Source: Lucinisca nassula (lineage: Eukaryota; Mollusca; Bivalvia; Lucinida; Lucinidae). From it: a stretch of DNA of 64,000 bases. Each line of letters opens with the position of its first letter. Position 1 is the first letter of the stretch. The stretch covers positions 119,536,045-119,600,044 of the forward strand of contig OY757024.1 in the NCBI GenBank assembly GCA_963580285.1, read 5' to 3'. Made by a program: the position numbers and the translations under genes. The notes beneath the pieces are model-generated. The model saw nothing but the letters and a program-made list of their open reading frames with translations. It was not told the origin of the DNA and ran no database searches. Of this stretch, positions 1 to 11,557 are shown piece after piece.

Positions 1-777
1 ATTTTGGTAGCTGGTCACCTAAGCAACATTCCTATGAAGTTTGAATAAAATTGGCCCAAGGGTACAGGAGGAATTATCATTTAAAAGATTTTTCTATTTT
101 TAGCTCTGGTGGCCATCTTGTTTGTCAGAGCACAACGATTTTAGCTATTTTGGTAGGGAGTCATTTGGGCAACATTCCTGTGAAGTTTGAATCAAATTGG
201 CCCAAGGGTTGAGGAGGAGTTTGTGTTTGAAGCAAATTTACGATGTTTTTCTATTTTTAGCTATGGTGGCCATTTTGCTCACCAGCTCAATACCATTTTA
301 GCTATTTTAGTAGAGAGTCACCTAAGCAACATTCCTATGAAGTTTGAATTAATTTGGCCCAAGGGTACAGGAGGAGTTGTCGTTTAAAGAATTTTCTATT
401 TTTAGCTCTGGTGGCCATTTTGTTCACTGGAGCGGAAACATTTTAGCTATTTTGGAAGAGGGTCACCTAAGCAACACTCCTATAAAGTTTGAATGAAATT
501 GGCCTAAAGGTACAGGAGAAGTTGTCGTTTAAAGATTTTTCTATTTTTAGCTCTGGTGGCCATCTTGTTCAGTGGAGCGGAACAATTTTAGCTATTTTTG
601 TAGAGGGTCACCTGAGCAATATTCCTATAAAGTTTTATTGAAATTGGCTCAAGGGTTTAGGATAGGTTAGCATTTAAAGCAAATTGTTGACGCCGCATGA
701 CGCACGATGCACGACGGACGACGGACATTGACTGATCACAATAGCTCACCATGAGCACTTCGTGCTCAGGTGAGCTA
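1..777 (+). mobile_element. Helentron-like tandem-repeat element, family A, cut by the window edge
   Basis: About four monomers of roughly 150 bp (each with 'aagtttgaatnaaattggcc' and 'tagctctggtggccat') are followed by a GACG-rich stretch at 690-730. The 3' end is the hairpin GAGCACTTCGTGCTC, then AGGTGAG and CTAA (752-780). Tandem monomers, microsatellite, 3' hairpin and sub-terminal inverted repeats (GCTCACCTGA / CAGGTGAGCT in complete copies) match non-autonomous Helentrons and the 'pearl/CvA' type elements of bivalves, by general knowledge. Confidence 0.7.
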
Positions 778-1062
778 ACATTCAGTTATGTCTTGTCTGC
801 ACCCTATCTTATGAACAAATTAATGAAATTTGGTCAAACCTGGTACAATTTATCAATGCAACCTTCCACCCCCCCCCCCCCCACCCTTTTGTAAAAAATA
901 TCAAATGTTTTCATTATTCTCAAAAATATAAGATGTCTTTTTATCACATAGGTATGTTTTCATAATGAAATGACCTTCAAAAAGCTATTATCTAGATTTG
1001 GCTGTAAATGCATAGAAATGTCAGAGGAAGTTTGCAAATGACAGTACTGTTTAAGATGTCTC
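778..1062. other. Spacer without recognised genes
   Basis: AT-rich sequence with a C16-type homopolymer near 870-883. Nothing else recognised. Confidence 0.5.
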
Positions 1063-1358
1063 AAAAAAGAGGGCCAAAATGGCCCTGAATTCCTGAACTG
1101 ATCCAGAGAGTAACAAGTGGGCCCCAGGGAGGGCCATTATTGACCTAAGGGCTATAATGTGCATAATGTTGAGGGAGGTCTAAAAAGGTAAAGCTTCATT
1201 CAAAATATCAACAAAGGCTTCAATTTGAACAATCTTGGCAAAGGTCCACAAGATGAAGCTACACACCAAATATCAAAAACCTTGGCCTTGCAGTTTCAGA
1301 GAAGAAGATTTTTTTTAAAGATATTCCCTACATAAGCCTATGTAAAACCAAATGTCTA

Positions 1359-1391
<33 letters not shown>

Positions 1392-2548
1392 TTTTTGGCC
1401 TCAGGGCTATATTTTAAACAATCTTGATAGAGGTCCACTAGATGCAGCTTCACACCAAATATCAAAGATCTGGGCTATGCTGTTTCAGAGAGGAAGATTT
1501 TCAAAGCCTATCTCTATAAGTCTGTGTAAAACCAAAGGGCCCTGGGGCGGGGGCATTTGTGGCCCGAGGGCTATAATTTGCAATTCTTGGTAGAGGTCCA
1601 CTAGATGAAGCTCCATACCAAATATCAAAGACATGGGCCTTGCAGTTTCAGAGAAGAAGATTTTTATTAAAGATATTCCCTATGTAAGTCTATGTAAAAC
1701 CAAAGGGTCTCGGGGCAGGGGCATTTTTGGCCCCAGGGCCATAATTTGAACAATCTTGGTAGAGGTCCACCAGATGAAGCTTCATACCAAATTTCACAGA
1801 CCTAGAACTTGTGTTTCACAGAAGAAGATTTTTAAAGATTTTCCTAATATAAGTCTATGTAAAACCAAAGGGCCCCCAAGGCAGCAACATTTTTGGTCTC
1901 AGGGCCATAATTTGCACAATCTTGGTAGAGGTCCACTAGATGAAGCTTCATACCAAATATCAAAGACCTGGGCCCATGTGAAACCAAAGGGCCCCGGGGC
2001 AGGGGCATTTTTGGCCCCAGCACGATAATTTAAACAATCTTGGTAGGGGTCCACTAGATAAAGCTTCATACCAAATAGCAAAGACCTGGGCCATGCAGTT
2101 TCAGAGAAGAAGATTTTTAAAGATTTTCCTTATATAAGCCGCTGTAAAACCACAGGGCCCCGGGGCGGGGGCATTTTTGGCCCTAGCACTATAATTTGAA
2201 AAATTCTTGGTAGGGGTCCTCTAGATGAAGCTTCATACCAAATATCAAAGACCTGGGCCTTGTGGTTTTAGAGAAGAAGATTTTTTTAAGTTTTCGGTGA
2301 AAAAAATCTATTTTTGGCTCCTGTGACCCAGATTCGCAATGGACCGAAAGATTTGAACAACTTTGAAAGGGGACCACCTAAGGATCATTGCTGTGAAGTT
2401 TGGTCAAAATTTGATCAGTAGTTTAGGAGATGTCGTTTGAAGAAATTGTTTACCCACACACGCACACACGCACACAAGAACTGACGACAGAGGACGGACG
2501 AAAAGTGATCACAAAAGTTCACCTTGTCACTACGTGACAGGTGAGCCA
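1063..2548 (+). mobile_element. Helentron-like tandem-repeat element, family B copy 1
   Basis: Starts with a small palindrome around 'gggccaaaatggccc'. It contains about seven monomers of roughly 170 bp with 'ggtagaggtccactagatga' and 'agaccctgggccttg'-like cores, then CA/CG microsatellites near 2452-2500. It ends with the hairpin GTCACTACGTGAC and GGTGAGCC (family consensus GAGCTAA). A G30 run at 1360-1389 replaces the usual 'ggccccggggcggggg'. Confidence 0.7.
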
Positions 2549-2888
2549 ACTAGAGCTATCACTAAAGGTGATGAATACCCCCACAAAAACTGCCTTGATA
2601 GTACATCAGCGCATTTTGCAAACAGCCTTGATAGTACATCAGCGCATTTTGCAATTTTTTCACTTGAAAGGGGCCATAACTATGTCAAAAATTGACGAAT
2701 TGTAGTGGAAATCGAACTTGACCTGTATTTTATGATGTTACATCAGTGTACAAAAAATTATAAAAATCGGTGAAGCGCTTTTTGAGTTATCGTCTGGAAA
2801 CCAAGTCAACAGACCGACCGACCGACAGACAGACCGACAAGCTCACTCCTATATACCCCCCCAAATTTCATTTGTGGGGGTATAAAAA
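2549..2888. mobile_element. Short element with 'ccccacaaa / tttgtgggg' ends
   Basis: Lies directly after family B copy 1. Near-terminal inverted repeats 'atacccccacaaa' (2575) and 'tttgtgggggtat' (2871) enclose a 35-bp direct duplication ('cttgatagtacatcagcgca' at 2592 and 2629) and an (ACCG/ACAG)n run at 2812-2840. Confidence 0.55.
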
Positions 2889-3017
2889 GCCCAGACTTTC
2901 ATTTTTTATCTGTATTGTGTTTTAATTTCCAAACCCATAACTTTTTTCATCTTTGGGCGGCCTAAATTTGAATAGTGGTGTCCAGACTATACATTAGGAA
3001 AACAAATCTGTGCACTA

Positions 3018-5422
3018 AAACAAAAGGGCCCAGAGGGCCCTGATTCCCTCACCTGAATGTCACTGTCTCTAGTACATTCTATTTTTAGCTCTGGTGGCCA
3101 TCTAACGATCTTAGCTATTTTGGTAGGGTGTCACCTAGGCAACAATCCTTTGAAGTTTGAATCAAATTGACCCAAGGGTTTAGGAAGAGTTTGCATTTGA
3201 AGCAAATTTACAATGTTTTTCTATCTTTAGCACTGGTGGCCATATTGTTCATCGGAGCGAGACCATTTTAGTTATTTGGGTAGAGAGTCATCTAAGCAAC
3301 ATTCCTATGAAGTTCGAATGTAATTGGCCCAAGGGTATAGGAGGAGTTGTTGTTTGAAGATTTTTTTTTCTATTTTTAGCCCTGGTGGCCATCTTGTTTA
3401 TCAGAGTGGATGATTTTAACTGTTTTGGTAGAGAGTGTATGTAATATACACCTGCGGTAATGGTCAAATGGGACCGACGCAGTATCAGAAGATAGATAGA
3501 TAAATAGAGTCACCTGGGCAACATTCCTGTGAAGTTTGAAGCAAATTTACAATGTTTTTCTATTTTTAGCTCTGGTGACCATTTTGTTCATCGGAGCAGA
3601 ATCAATTTAGCTCATATGGTAGAGGGTCAATGACATAATATTCCTGTGAAGTTTGAATCAAATTGGCCCAAGGGGTAAGGAGGAATAATCGTTTGAAGAA
3701 TTTTTCTATTTTAAGCTCTGGCAGCCATCTTGTTAGTCAGAGCCGAACAATTTTAGTTATTTTGGTTGGGAGTCAACGACAAAATATTCCTGTGAAGTTT
3801 GAATCAAATTGGTTCAAGGGGTAAGGAGGAGTTGTCGTTTAAATTTTTTTTTCATTTTTTAGCTCTGGCAGCCATCTTGTTCGCCGCGATTTTAGCTAAT
3901 ATGGTAGGGAGTCACCTAACAAACATTCCTGTGAAGTTTGAATCAAATTGGCCCAAGGGTGGAGGAGGAGTTTGCGTTTTGATGTAAATTTACAAAGTTT
4001 TTCTGTTTTTAGCTATGGCGGCAATTTTGCTCATCAGAGCGAAAACGTGTTAGCTATTTTGGTAGTGGGTCATCTAAGCAACATTCCTATGTAGTTTGAA
4101 TGAAATTGGCCCAAGGGTAAAGGAGGAGTAGTAGTTTGAAGATTTTTCTATTTTTAGTTCTAGCGGCCATCTTGTTAGTCAGAGCGAAATGATTTTAGCT
4201 ATTTCTTTAGGGAGTCACCTACATAACATTCCTGTGAAGTTTGAATCAAATTGGCCCAAGGGTTAAGGCGGAGTTCGTGTTTGAAGCAAATTTTCGATGT
4301 TTTTCTATTTTTAGCTATGGCGGCCATTTTGCTCATCAGAGCAGAGCCTTTTCAGCTATTTTGGTAGACAGTCACCTAAGCAACATTCCTATTAAGTTTG
4401 AATAAAACTAGAGCTGTCAGTGAAACTGACTAGAGCCCCGGCAGCGCTATCAGAGGAGTAAAAATTTGTGGACGGACAGACGGACGTTCTCACGGATGTA
4501 TACTTATGTGGCTATTTTTGGCAGGATTGATACTTAAGTGGCTACTTTTAGCCACAGAAAAGAAGTATTTTCGGTGTCTAACGGAATAAATCCCATAGAC
4601 TTACATTGATTCTGTCCATCTACATAGCCACCTAACTATACATTTGTTGGTGCGGACAGACAGACGGACGGACAGAGTGATAGGGCACCCACACTTTCAG
4701 TGCGGGGCCCTAATTAGCCCAAGGGTACTGGAGGAGTTGTCGTTTAAAGATTTTTTTTCTATTTTTAGCTCTGGTGGCCATCTTGTTTGTCAGAGCACAA
4801 CGATTTTAGCTATTTTGGTTGGGAGTCATTTGGGCAACATTCCTGTGAAGTTTGAATCAAAATGACCCAAGGTTGAGGAGGAGTTTGTGTTTGAAGCAAA
4901 TTTACAATGTTTTTCTATTTTTAGCTATGGCGGCCATTTTGCTCATCAGAGCAATACCGTTTTAGCTATTTTAGTAGAGGGTCACATATGAAACTCTCCT
5001 ATGAAGTTTGAATTAATTTGGCCCAAGGGTACAGGAGGAGTTGTCGATTAAAAGAATTTTCTATTTTAAGCTCTGGTGGCCATTTTGTTCACCGGAGCAG
5101 AAATGTTTTAGCTATGTTGGTAGAGGGTCATCTAAGCAACATTCCTATTAAGTTTGAATGAAATTGGACTTAAGGTACAGGAGAAGTTGTTGTTTAAATA
5201 TTTTTCTATTTTTAGGCCCTATATTGTTCAGCGGAGCGGAACAATTTTAGCTATTTTTGTAGAGGGTCACCTCAGCAATATTCCTATGAAGTTTTATTCA
5301 AATTGGCTCAAGGGTTAAGGAGGATTTAGCATTTAAAGCAAATTGTTGACGCTGCACGACACACGACGGACCCTGACCGATCACAATAGCTCACCATGAG
5401 CACTTCGTGCTCAGGTGAGCTA
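3018..5422 (+). mobile_element. Helentron-like tandem-repeat element, family A copy 2 (complete, with nested insertions)
   Basis: Left end carries the 'gggcccagagggccc' palindrome and the sub-terminal repeat CTCACCTGA. More than ten monomers of about 150 bp follow, then a short GACG-rich tract and the 3' hairpin GAGCACTTCGTGCTC with AGGTGAGCTAA at 5398-5424. Nested inside are a 4411-4713 element and a small insertion at about 3434-3506 that contains (GATA)n. Confidence 0.72.
4411..4713. mobile_element. 303-bp element nested in family A copy 2
   Basis: Interrupts a family A monomer between 'gtttgaataaaa' and 'ttagcccaaggg'. It has 'tagagct...agagcccc' at the left, 'gcggggccctaa' at the right, and a GACGGACA-type microsatellite at each end (4472-4490, 4652-4680). 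It shares the 'acttaagtggctac' segment with the 7879-8474 element. Confidence 0.6.
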
Positions 5423-5505
5423 ATGACATCATTCATATCTCTAAAACTAGCTTTTTATCAGATGATATGTTCCATCTAATTTTTCTTATTTCCAGATCAA
5501 ATATA

Positions 5506-5784
5506 CATTACGATAACACACCCGTGCGATATAGTGCAATTTTTACATCTCCAAAATGGCTACTTTTCTGACTAAAATCTTTGATATTTTTCTTATTTAT
5601 ACTGCAAACATAGGTTCTGGGTACTCGTTAGAACCGCCTCATTGAGGCGGTTCTAACGAGTACCCACAACCTATGTCTTGGAGCTGAAATAAGAAAAATA
5701 TTGTTTACCCCCGTAAACCCCAGTTTTCTCTATATAAAGTGGGGTGTAAGGGGGTGTTCATTTCACGGACTTGTTCACGTGATG
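5506..5784. mobile_element. Palindromic MITE, family G copy 1
   Basis: About 280 bp, ends 'cattacgataacac' and 'gttcacgtgatg' (inverted relation 'catcacgaaaacac' in the best copies). A long perfect hairpin at the centre is built on 'gaaccgcctcattgaggcgg' and extends outward through 'gggtactcgttag'. Ten or so copies exist in the window. Confidence 0.72.
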
Positions 5785-5906
5785 AGATTCTTGCCCTCAT
5801 TCGAACTGACTCTGTGAGGTGGTTCTTAGGAGTTCCACCAATCCTTGTTTCTGAGCAAAAATAAAGAAATAATCAATTCCCTTGTAAACCTCGCATTTCT
5901 CAATAT

Positions 5907-6172
5907 CATTACGAAAACACGCCTATACAAATACATTGTAAAATTAACCACCAAAAAAACTAAAATTTTCAGATGAAAAATTGTCATTTTTTTCTTATTT
6001 CTGCTCAAAATATAGATTGTAGGAACTCAATGAGGCGGTTCTAACGAGTACCCACAATCTATATTTTGGAGTAGAAATAAGAAAAATAAGGTTTACTTCT
6101 GTAAACCCCAGTTTTGCTATATGAAAGTGGGGTTGAAGGGGGTCAAAATTATATAGACGTGTATTCATGATG
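5907..6172. mobile_element. Palindromic MITE, family G copy 2
   Basis: Ends 'cattacgaaaacacgcctat' and 'acgtgtattcatgatg'; the central hairpin has lost part of one arm. A decayed partial copy lies at 5785-5906. Confidence 0.68.
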
Positions 6173-6264
6173 AATGTGAGATGTGAGGTTTAGAGGGGTG
6201 ATCATTGCATGGACTTTTTAACCTGATAAATCACCATAACAACAGTTAGGGCCAATGGTTCAAA

Positions 6265-6498
6265 ACTATCAAAGTCCTTTCGGGGGGGGGGGGGGGGGGG
6301 GGCGGTTAAGGTCATTTCACTCATTTTGACCTGGTCGTTAATCAGAGATGGGAGAAAACCGGAGTACCCAGAGAAAAATCACTTGACCTTCCATTGCAGA
6401 ACTGGTATCTCACATGTGACCCAAGCTAGGCTTGAACCACGGTAGTGAGAGACCTAAACATCAGCGCTCTTATCCACAAGGCCATGGAGGCCCATTAA
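6265..6498 (-). mobile_element. tRNA-like SINE, family L, minus strand
   Basis: The right end read on the minus strand has an A-box-like 'tggccttgtggataagagcg' and a B-box-like GGTTCAAGCC, then a body with 'cggttttctcccatctctga'. The body also occurs at 34146-34330 and 10880-11042. The left end has a G-rich run (6282-6301). Confidence 0.6.
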
Positions 6499-6562
6499 GT
6501 CATTAATTAATTTACAGTCAAACCTGTCTTAAAGACCATGGTATGGTTAAAAATTTGATCAT

Positions 6563-6748
6563 TTAACCCTCATCCTGCTGAATAAATGAATGTAGCCATA
6601 CTCATTTCTGACTATCAACCAATCAGATTACTTAGTATAATGTATTCATTCAATTCACAAGCTGAATGTCAAACAGTATAGATCCTGATCAGGATCTACA
6701 CTGTTTGCAAAGGTAGGGTTTGTTGTGTTCAGCCTGATAAGGGTCAAT
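6563..6748. mobile_element. TTAA-ended MITE, family H copy (diverged)
   Basis: Starts TTTAACCCTCATCCTGCTGA and ends GCCTGATAAGGGTCAA. The interior includes 'aaccaatcagattactt' and 'acagtatagatcctgatca'. One hairpin arm is missing. Confidence 0.6.
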
Positions 6749-6927
6749 ATGGCAAATATGCATTGCTGAAAAAGAGTTACTAGCATTTGTGGTGCAAAAA
6801 TACAAATGTATTACAGACAATACTTGCTGGGAAAGTTCATGTTGATATCAGCTGACTAAGCTAACAAGGTTCTGATCATCTTAGAACAGATGAACATTTG
6901 TTTTCAGTTGTGTGAGGTCCACGTAAC

Positions 6928-7135
6928 ATTACGAAAATACTCCTATTCAAATACATTGTAAATTCTACTAACGAAAGAAAAATTAACATTTTCTGATAAA
7001 ATTTGTGATATTTTTCTTATTTCTGCTCAAAATATAGAAATAAGAAAAATAAGGTTTACTCCTGTAAACCCCAGTTTTACTATATTAATGTTGGGTTTAA
7101 GGGGGTCAAAATTATATAGGCGTGTTTTCGTGATG
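6928..7135. mobile_element. Palindromic MITE, family G copy 3 (hairpin deleted)
   Basis: Ends 'cattacgaaaatac' and 'cgtgttttcgtgatg'. The central 'accgcctcattgaggcggt' hairpin is absent, leaving 'gctcaaaatatag' joined directly to 'aaataagaaaa'. Confidence 0.65.
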
Positions 7136-7260
7136 GCAGCTAACAGTACAGCAGCCAGAAACTCTCAAAAACCCTTCTTGAAACACAGGAGAAACCATAG
7201 TTACAGATTTGAAGGAGTAAACTGGATAATTTTGGAAAAATTTTTCTTGTTTCTCCATTA

Positions 7261-7626
7261 AATAGAGTATCTTACATGAGTGTTCATGTATTATTGAATT
7301 TATTAAACGAGTTGAGAAAAGGGATAAAATGCGAGGCTTCGCCGAGAATTTTATCCCTTTTCCTCGACGAGTTTAATAAATTCAATAATACATGAGCAAG
7401 AATGCAAGATTCTATTTATCATATGACATTTAAAACACATTTTATTCACGATTGTTTACAAAAATGTCAATATTCCGCCATTAGTAAACGCGATGCCGTT
7501 AAGGATGTCGTACATGTAACGTTACGGAACGTATCTAGCTAATTTGCATATTTAATCCACTAGTGGATTATCGAAAATAATGCATGGCGTTATTACACTC
7601 TCAGACGTGACGTCATATGATAAAAC
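7261..7626. mobile_element. Foldback element, family M copy 1
   Basis: An imperfect hairpin ('gtattattgaatttattaaa' / 'tttaataaattcaataatac', 7289-7395) sits at one end. The rest lies between 'atcatatgac' (7418) and 'gtcatatgat' (7613). A second copy lies in opposite orientation at 41803-42080. Confidence 0.65.
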
Positions 7627-7878
7627 ACTTTTTAAAATCTCCTGCTTGTTATAATTGCCTCCAGGAAGTGATTCTAAAAAGTACCAAACACATATTAATG
7701 TTTCCTACAATAAACTGGTCAATACTTTCACACAAGGGATGTTACAAACTGCACCAGTACAGCTGACAAATGCTTGAGAAATAGCTTTTTTGTGATTTCG
7801 GTACAGTCCTGTTAACACTTTATTTATCACATGAAAACATAGTTCCACAGAATTATGACACACAAATGACCATACTGT
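7627..7878. other. Unassigned intergenic or 3' flanking sequence
   Basis: No open frame, repeat or structure recognised. It could be part of the distal WDFY intron or 3' flank. Confidence 0.4.
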
Positions 7879-8474
7879 TGTTATCCCCAGGTTTTTCGTT
7901 GAAAAAGTGGGGATACTGTTATCGCCTCCGTCCGTCCGTCCGTCCATGCGTCCATCCGTCCGTCCTCCATCTGTCTGTCCGCACCAACGAAACGACATTT
8001 AGGGGGCAAAAAATTTGGACAGTTTGACACTTAAGTATACATTCTTGAGTCCAAATGCGGTTTATTCCGTTATTTGGGTACTTAAGTGGCAAAAATTTGC
8101 TCTTAGGTGGCTTGCCGCTTAAGAGAATTTGCCGCTTAAGTAGTCAATATGCCGACGCCTAGCCACTTAAGTATCCGTTCGTGAGAACGTCCGTCTGTCT
8201 GTCCGGCTATCTCCTCCTAAACCGTTAGCCGGAATTCAACCAAATTTGGTATGCGAGTTGCTTACATGAATGGCTTGCGCAAGAGCACATTTTTTTTGTC
8301 CCCACCCCCAGGGGCCCTGGGGAGGGGTCAAAAGGTCTATTTTTTTTATTTTTTGTTTGTGTTTTATGGCAGGAAATATATATACATGAGAAATATGTTA
8401 TCTGGTACTTGGCTACTGTGGAGAAAACGTGGGGATTTGCGATGGCTTGCCATCGACTGCGCGCTCTAGTTATA
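7879..8474. mobile_element. Element with GTCC microsatellite and 'ccccagg' ends
   Basis: Begins 'gttatccccaggtttttcg' and ends with 'gtggggatttgcgatgg' and 'gcgctctagtt'. A (GTCC)n tract lies at 7928-7980, a second at 8188-8205, and the middle shares 'acttaagtat'-rich sequence with the element at 4411-4713. Non-coding. Confidence 0.55.
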
Positions 8475-8570
8475 TTTTGTTAAAAAAAGTGAGTGTTTCT
8501 TGATAGTTATGGAGATTCAAACAGTTTGAGACAAGCAAATGACAGATTAGTCAATACTAGAGAAATAATG

Positions 8571-8812
8571 CATCACATGAACAAGTGCATGAAATGAATA
8601 CCCCACCAAACCCCATTTTATATAGAGAAAACTGGAGTTTACTGGGGTAGACATTATTTTTCTTATTTTTGCTCCACGACAGGCGGTTCTAACGAGTACC
8701 CACAACCTATGTTTGTACTATAAATAAGAAAAATATCAAATTTTCATCAGAAAAGTAGGCATTTCGGAGATCTGAAAAAAATGCATTATGTCACTGGTGT
8801 GCTATCGTAATG
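8571..8812. mobile_element. Palindromic MITE, family G copy 4 (reverse orientation)
   Basis: Starts 'catcacatgaacaagt' and ends 'gtgtgctatcgtaatg'. Only one hairpin arm ('aggcggttctaacgagtacc') is kept. Confidence 0.66.
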
Positions 8813-8944
8813 GAAGCCATTGTCAATCAACAGGGAATCCACTTGTGGTGTGCATTCCCACATTAGGAGAGTGTTGAAGTATTTTCCTGGTTTGTATTTT
8901 TGAAGTCATCAATAAATAAGAAAAATATCACACTTTGTCAGAAA

Positions 8945-10800
8945 AACTAGAAATGCGTCCACAGGACCTGGAGGCCCCCTCAAGATTTTTAATCCATAGA
9001 AAGTTATTGACCGTGTTTAATTTTTTTACCCTTTTTCTTGAATCTGACCATTAAGTATGATGACCTTGGAGGTATGGACTTGGGTTTTGTGCGTGACACA
9101 TTATCTCACGATGGTGAAGATTTCTGCAAGTTACTTCAAAATCCATACAGAAATAAGAAAGTTATTGACTGTGTTTAAGTTTTGGGCCCAATTTTTACCT
9201 TTGGCCTCTAAGTACGACCTTGACCTTGGAGGTACGGATCTGGGTTTGGCGTGAGACACACCATCTCATGATGATGAACATTTCTGCCAGGTCATTTATA
9301 AATCCATACAGAAATAAGAAAGTTATTGACCGTGTTTAAGTTTTGGGCCCTTTTTTACATTTGACCTCTAAGTATGACCTTGACCTTGGAGGTACGGATC
9401 TGGGTTTGGCGCGTGACACACCATCTCATGATGGTGAACATTTCTGCCAGGTCATTTATAAATCCATACAGAAATAAGAAAGTTATTGACTGTGTTTAAG
9501 TTTTGGGCCCTTTTTTACATTTGACCTCTAAGTATGACCTTGACCTTGGAGGTACGGATCTGGGTTTGGCGCGTGACACACCATCTCATGATGGTGAACA
9601 TTTCTGCTAAGTAATTTAAAAATCTATCCAGAAATAAGAAAGTTATTGACCGTGTTTAAGTTTCGGTCCCTTTTTTGACCTTTGACCTCTAAGTACGATA
9701 TTGGCCTTAGCCTCACGGACCATGACATCTAGGCGAAGGTCAAACATAGATGCTTGTATAAAAGTTGCCATTCTCAAATGCAAGCTTGTACTAAGTATCA
9801 TTGATGAAGCTCTAACAATTCTTGAGAAATGTTAGCCATTAGGGTGAACGTTAGGGTGGTCGCAATATTTTACAAAGTCAGTGATCTATAAAATGTAGGT
9901 CAAGTCAAATTACTGATGCTTGCATTTAACTTGCCACCCCCAGATACAAGTTTGTACCAAGTATTATTAATGAAGCTCTTATAGTTCTTGAGAAATTAAC
10001 TTGAACATTTGGGAGAACAATAGGGTGGTCGCTATATTTTACAAAGTCAGTGAACCATGAAATGTAGGTCAAGGTCAAATATTGATGCTTGCATTTAAGT
10101 AACCATCCCGAGATACAAGTTTGTACCAAGTATCATTAATGAAGCTCTTATAGTTCTTGAGAAATTAACTTGACCATTAAGGTGAACGCTAGGGTGGTTG
10201 CAATATTTTACAAAGTCAGTGAACCATGAAATTTAGGTCAAGGTCAAATATGGATGCTTGCATTTACATTGCCATCCCCAGATTTAAGTTTGTACAAAAT
10301 ATCTTTAATGAAGCACTTATAGTTCTTCAGAAATAAACTTGACCATTTGGGTGAACGCTAGGGTCGCAATATTTTACCAAGTCAATGAACCATAAAATGT
10401 AGGTCAAGTTCAAAAATGGAAACTTGCATTTAAGTTGCCATCCCATGATACAAGTTTGTACCAAGTATCATTAATGAAGCTCTTATAGTTCTTGAGAAAT
10501 AAACTTGACCATTAGGGTGAACGCTAGGGTGGTTGCAATATTTTACAAAGTCAGTGAACCATGAAATATAGGTCAAGGTCAAATATGGATGCTTGCATTT
10601 AAGTTGCCATCCCCAGATACAAGTTTGTACTAAGTATCATTAATGAAGCTCTTATAGTTCATGAGAAATAAACTTGACCATTAGGGCGAACCCTACAGTG
10701 GTTGCAAGGACGGATGAACGAATGGATGAATGGACGAACAGACAAATGGACAGAAAACTGGATGCCTATATCACGCAATGCTAATAGCAGGCGCAACAAA
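8945..10800 (+). mobile_element. Composite tandem-repeat element: monomer C array followed by monomer D array
   Basis: The left end 'actagaaatgcgtccacagg' matches the termini of the elements at 27827 and 11685. Four to five C monomers of about 162 bp ('gaccttgaccttggaggtac') run to about 9720. Then about five D monomers of about 165 bp ('gataca(a)gtttgtaccaag', 'gaaatgtaggtcaaggtca') run to about 10690. A GGAC/GAAC microsatellite closes at 10708-10760. Two different monomers in one element suggest recombination between relatives. Confidence 0.62.
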
Positions 10801-10805
10801 AAGCA

Positions 10806-10879
10806 TACAGGAAGTCCCGAAAGATGTCTCCCTTTGAAAAATGGTGGAAATATCTGCCAGGTGTTCCCATTCCCCTTAA
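10806..10879. repeat. Half copy of TTAA MITE family F
   Basis: Right half only: 'gtctccctttgaaaaatgg' through 'gttcccattccccTTAA' (10876-10879). Confidence 0.6.
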
Positions 10880-11042
10880 GTCTCTCACCAGTGTGGGTCT
10901 CAGCCTTACACTGATATCCTGTGAGATGCCAAGCAAAGGAACATCAGCAACTTTTTCTCTGGGTACTCTTGTTTTTGTCCACCTCTGATTAATGATCAGC
11001 TTGATAAAAATGTAATTTTTAAAGGACCATAAAACTAAAATC
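10880..11042 (+). repeat. 5'-truncated SINE, family L
   Basis: 'gtctctcaccagtgtgg' to 'aaaggaccataaaactaaaa', with the body shared with 34146-34330. The tRNA-like head is missing. Confidence 0.55.
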
Positions 11043-11056
11043 AACAACATATCTGT

Positions 11057-11367
11057 GCCAGCCTCGGTAGCTCAGTCGGAAGTGCATCTGACTGGTGAAC
11101 AGGAGGATGAGGGTTAGATTCCTGCCGGGGCGGGCAACATTCTTTCTTGGAGATTGATCATGAAATCTTTTCTATGGTCATTCTCTCCCTTCCGCTGAGT
11201 CAAGAAGGGCAGTTGTCAATTTCTGGCAAAAGAATGTACACTGTACTGGTTAACTGCTTACGTATAAGCCTGCCCAGGATAAGCGTGGATAGGTAAACTG
11301 ACCAGCTCAAAAATGACCTAAATAGTGTTGACTGGGCCATTAAACTCAAATACAAACAAACAAACAA
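11057..11367 (+). mobile_element. tRNA-like SINE, family J, beside a WDFY splice donor
   Basis: Head 'gcctcggtagctcagtcgga' (A-box TAGCTCAGTCGG) and a diverged B-box, body 'attgatcatgaaatcttttc', and an AAAC-rich tail. Near-perfect 14-bp target duplications AACAACATATCTGT (11043-11056) and AACAACATATCCGT (11368-11381). The right copy lies in the first bases of the intron downstream of the WDFY exon ending at 11385. Confidence 0.82.
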
Positions 11368-11384
11368 AACAACATATCCGTTAC

Positions 11385-11493
11385 CTTGACTACTCTATCT
11401 CTTCCTACTGTTAGTAATCTCTTTTTAGTCTCTTCTAAGAATACATATGACACATTGTGTTTAACATCATGGAATGTAGCTAGAGGAGCTCGT
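11385..11493 (-). CDS. WDFY2: WDFY1/2-like gene, last exon found (start of WD repeat 7)
   Basis: Encodes (E)[36 protein letters not shown], matching WDFY2 ERAPTATFHDSKHNIVHVHF...LLTSGTDKVIK. The acceptor is TTTTTCAG. The donor is GTAACG, with C rather than G at +5, and is a poor match to consensus. A SINE target-site duplication (11368-11381) begins four bases into the intron. The family ends a few residues later (LWDM...). No convincing exon for that tail was seen between here and position 1, so it probably lies beyond the left edge. Confidence 0.92.
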
Positions 11494-11557
11494 CTGAAAA
11501 ATTAACAAGTATCACAATCCTAAGTCAAGTCCAGGGAAAATCCCAATACATCACTGT

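Noticed and set aside
4580..4610. Possible terminal WDFY exon (codons Leu-Trp-Asp-Leu-Phe-Arg-stop on the minus strand)
   Set aside because: It lies inside the 4411-4713 repeat shared with 7879-8474, and no acceptor gives the required phase 0.
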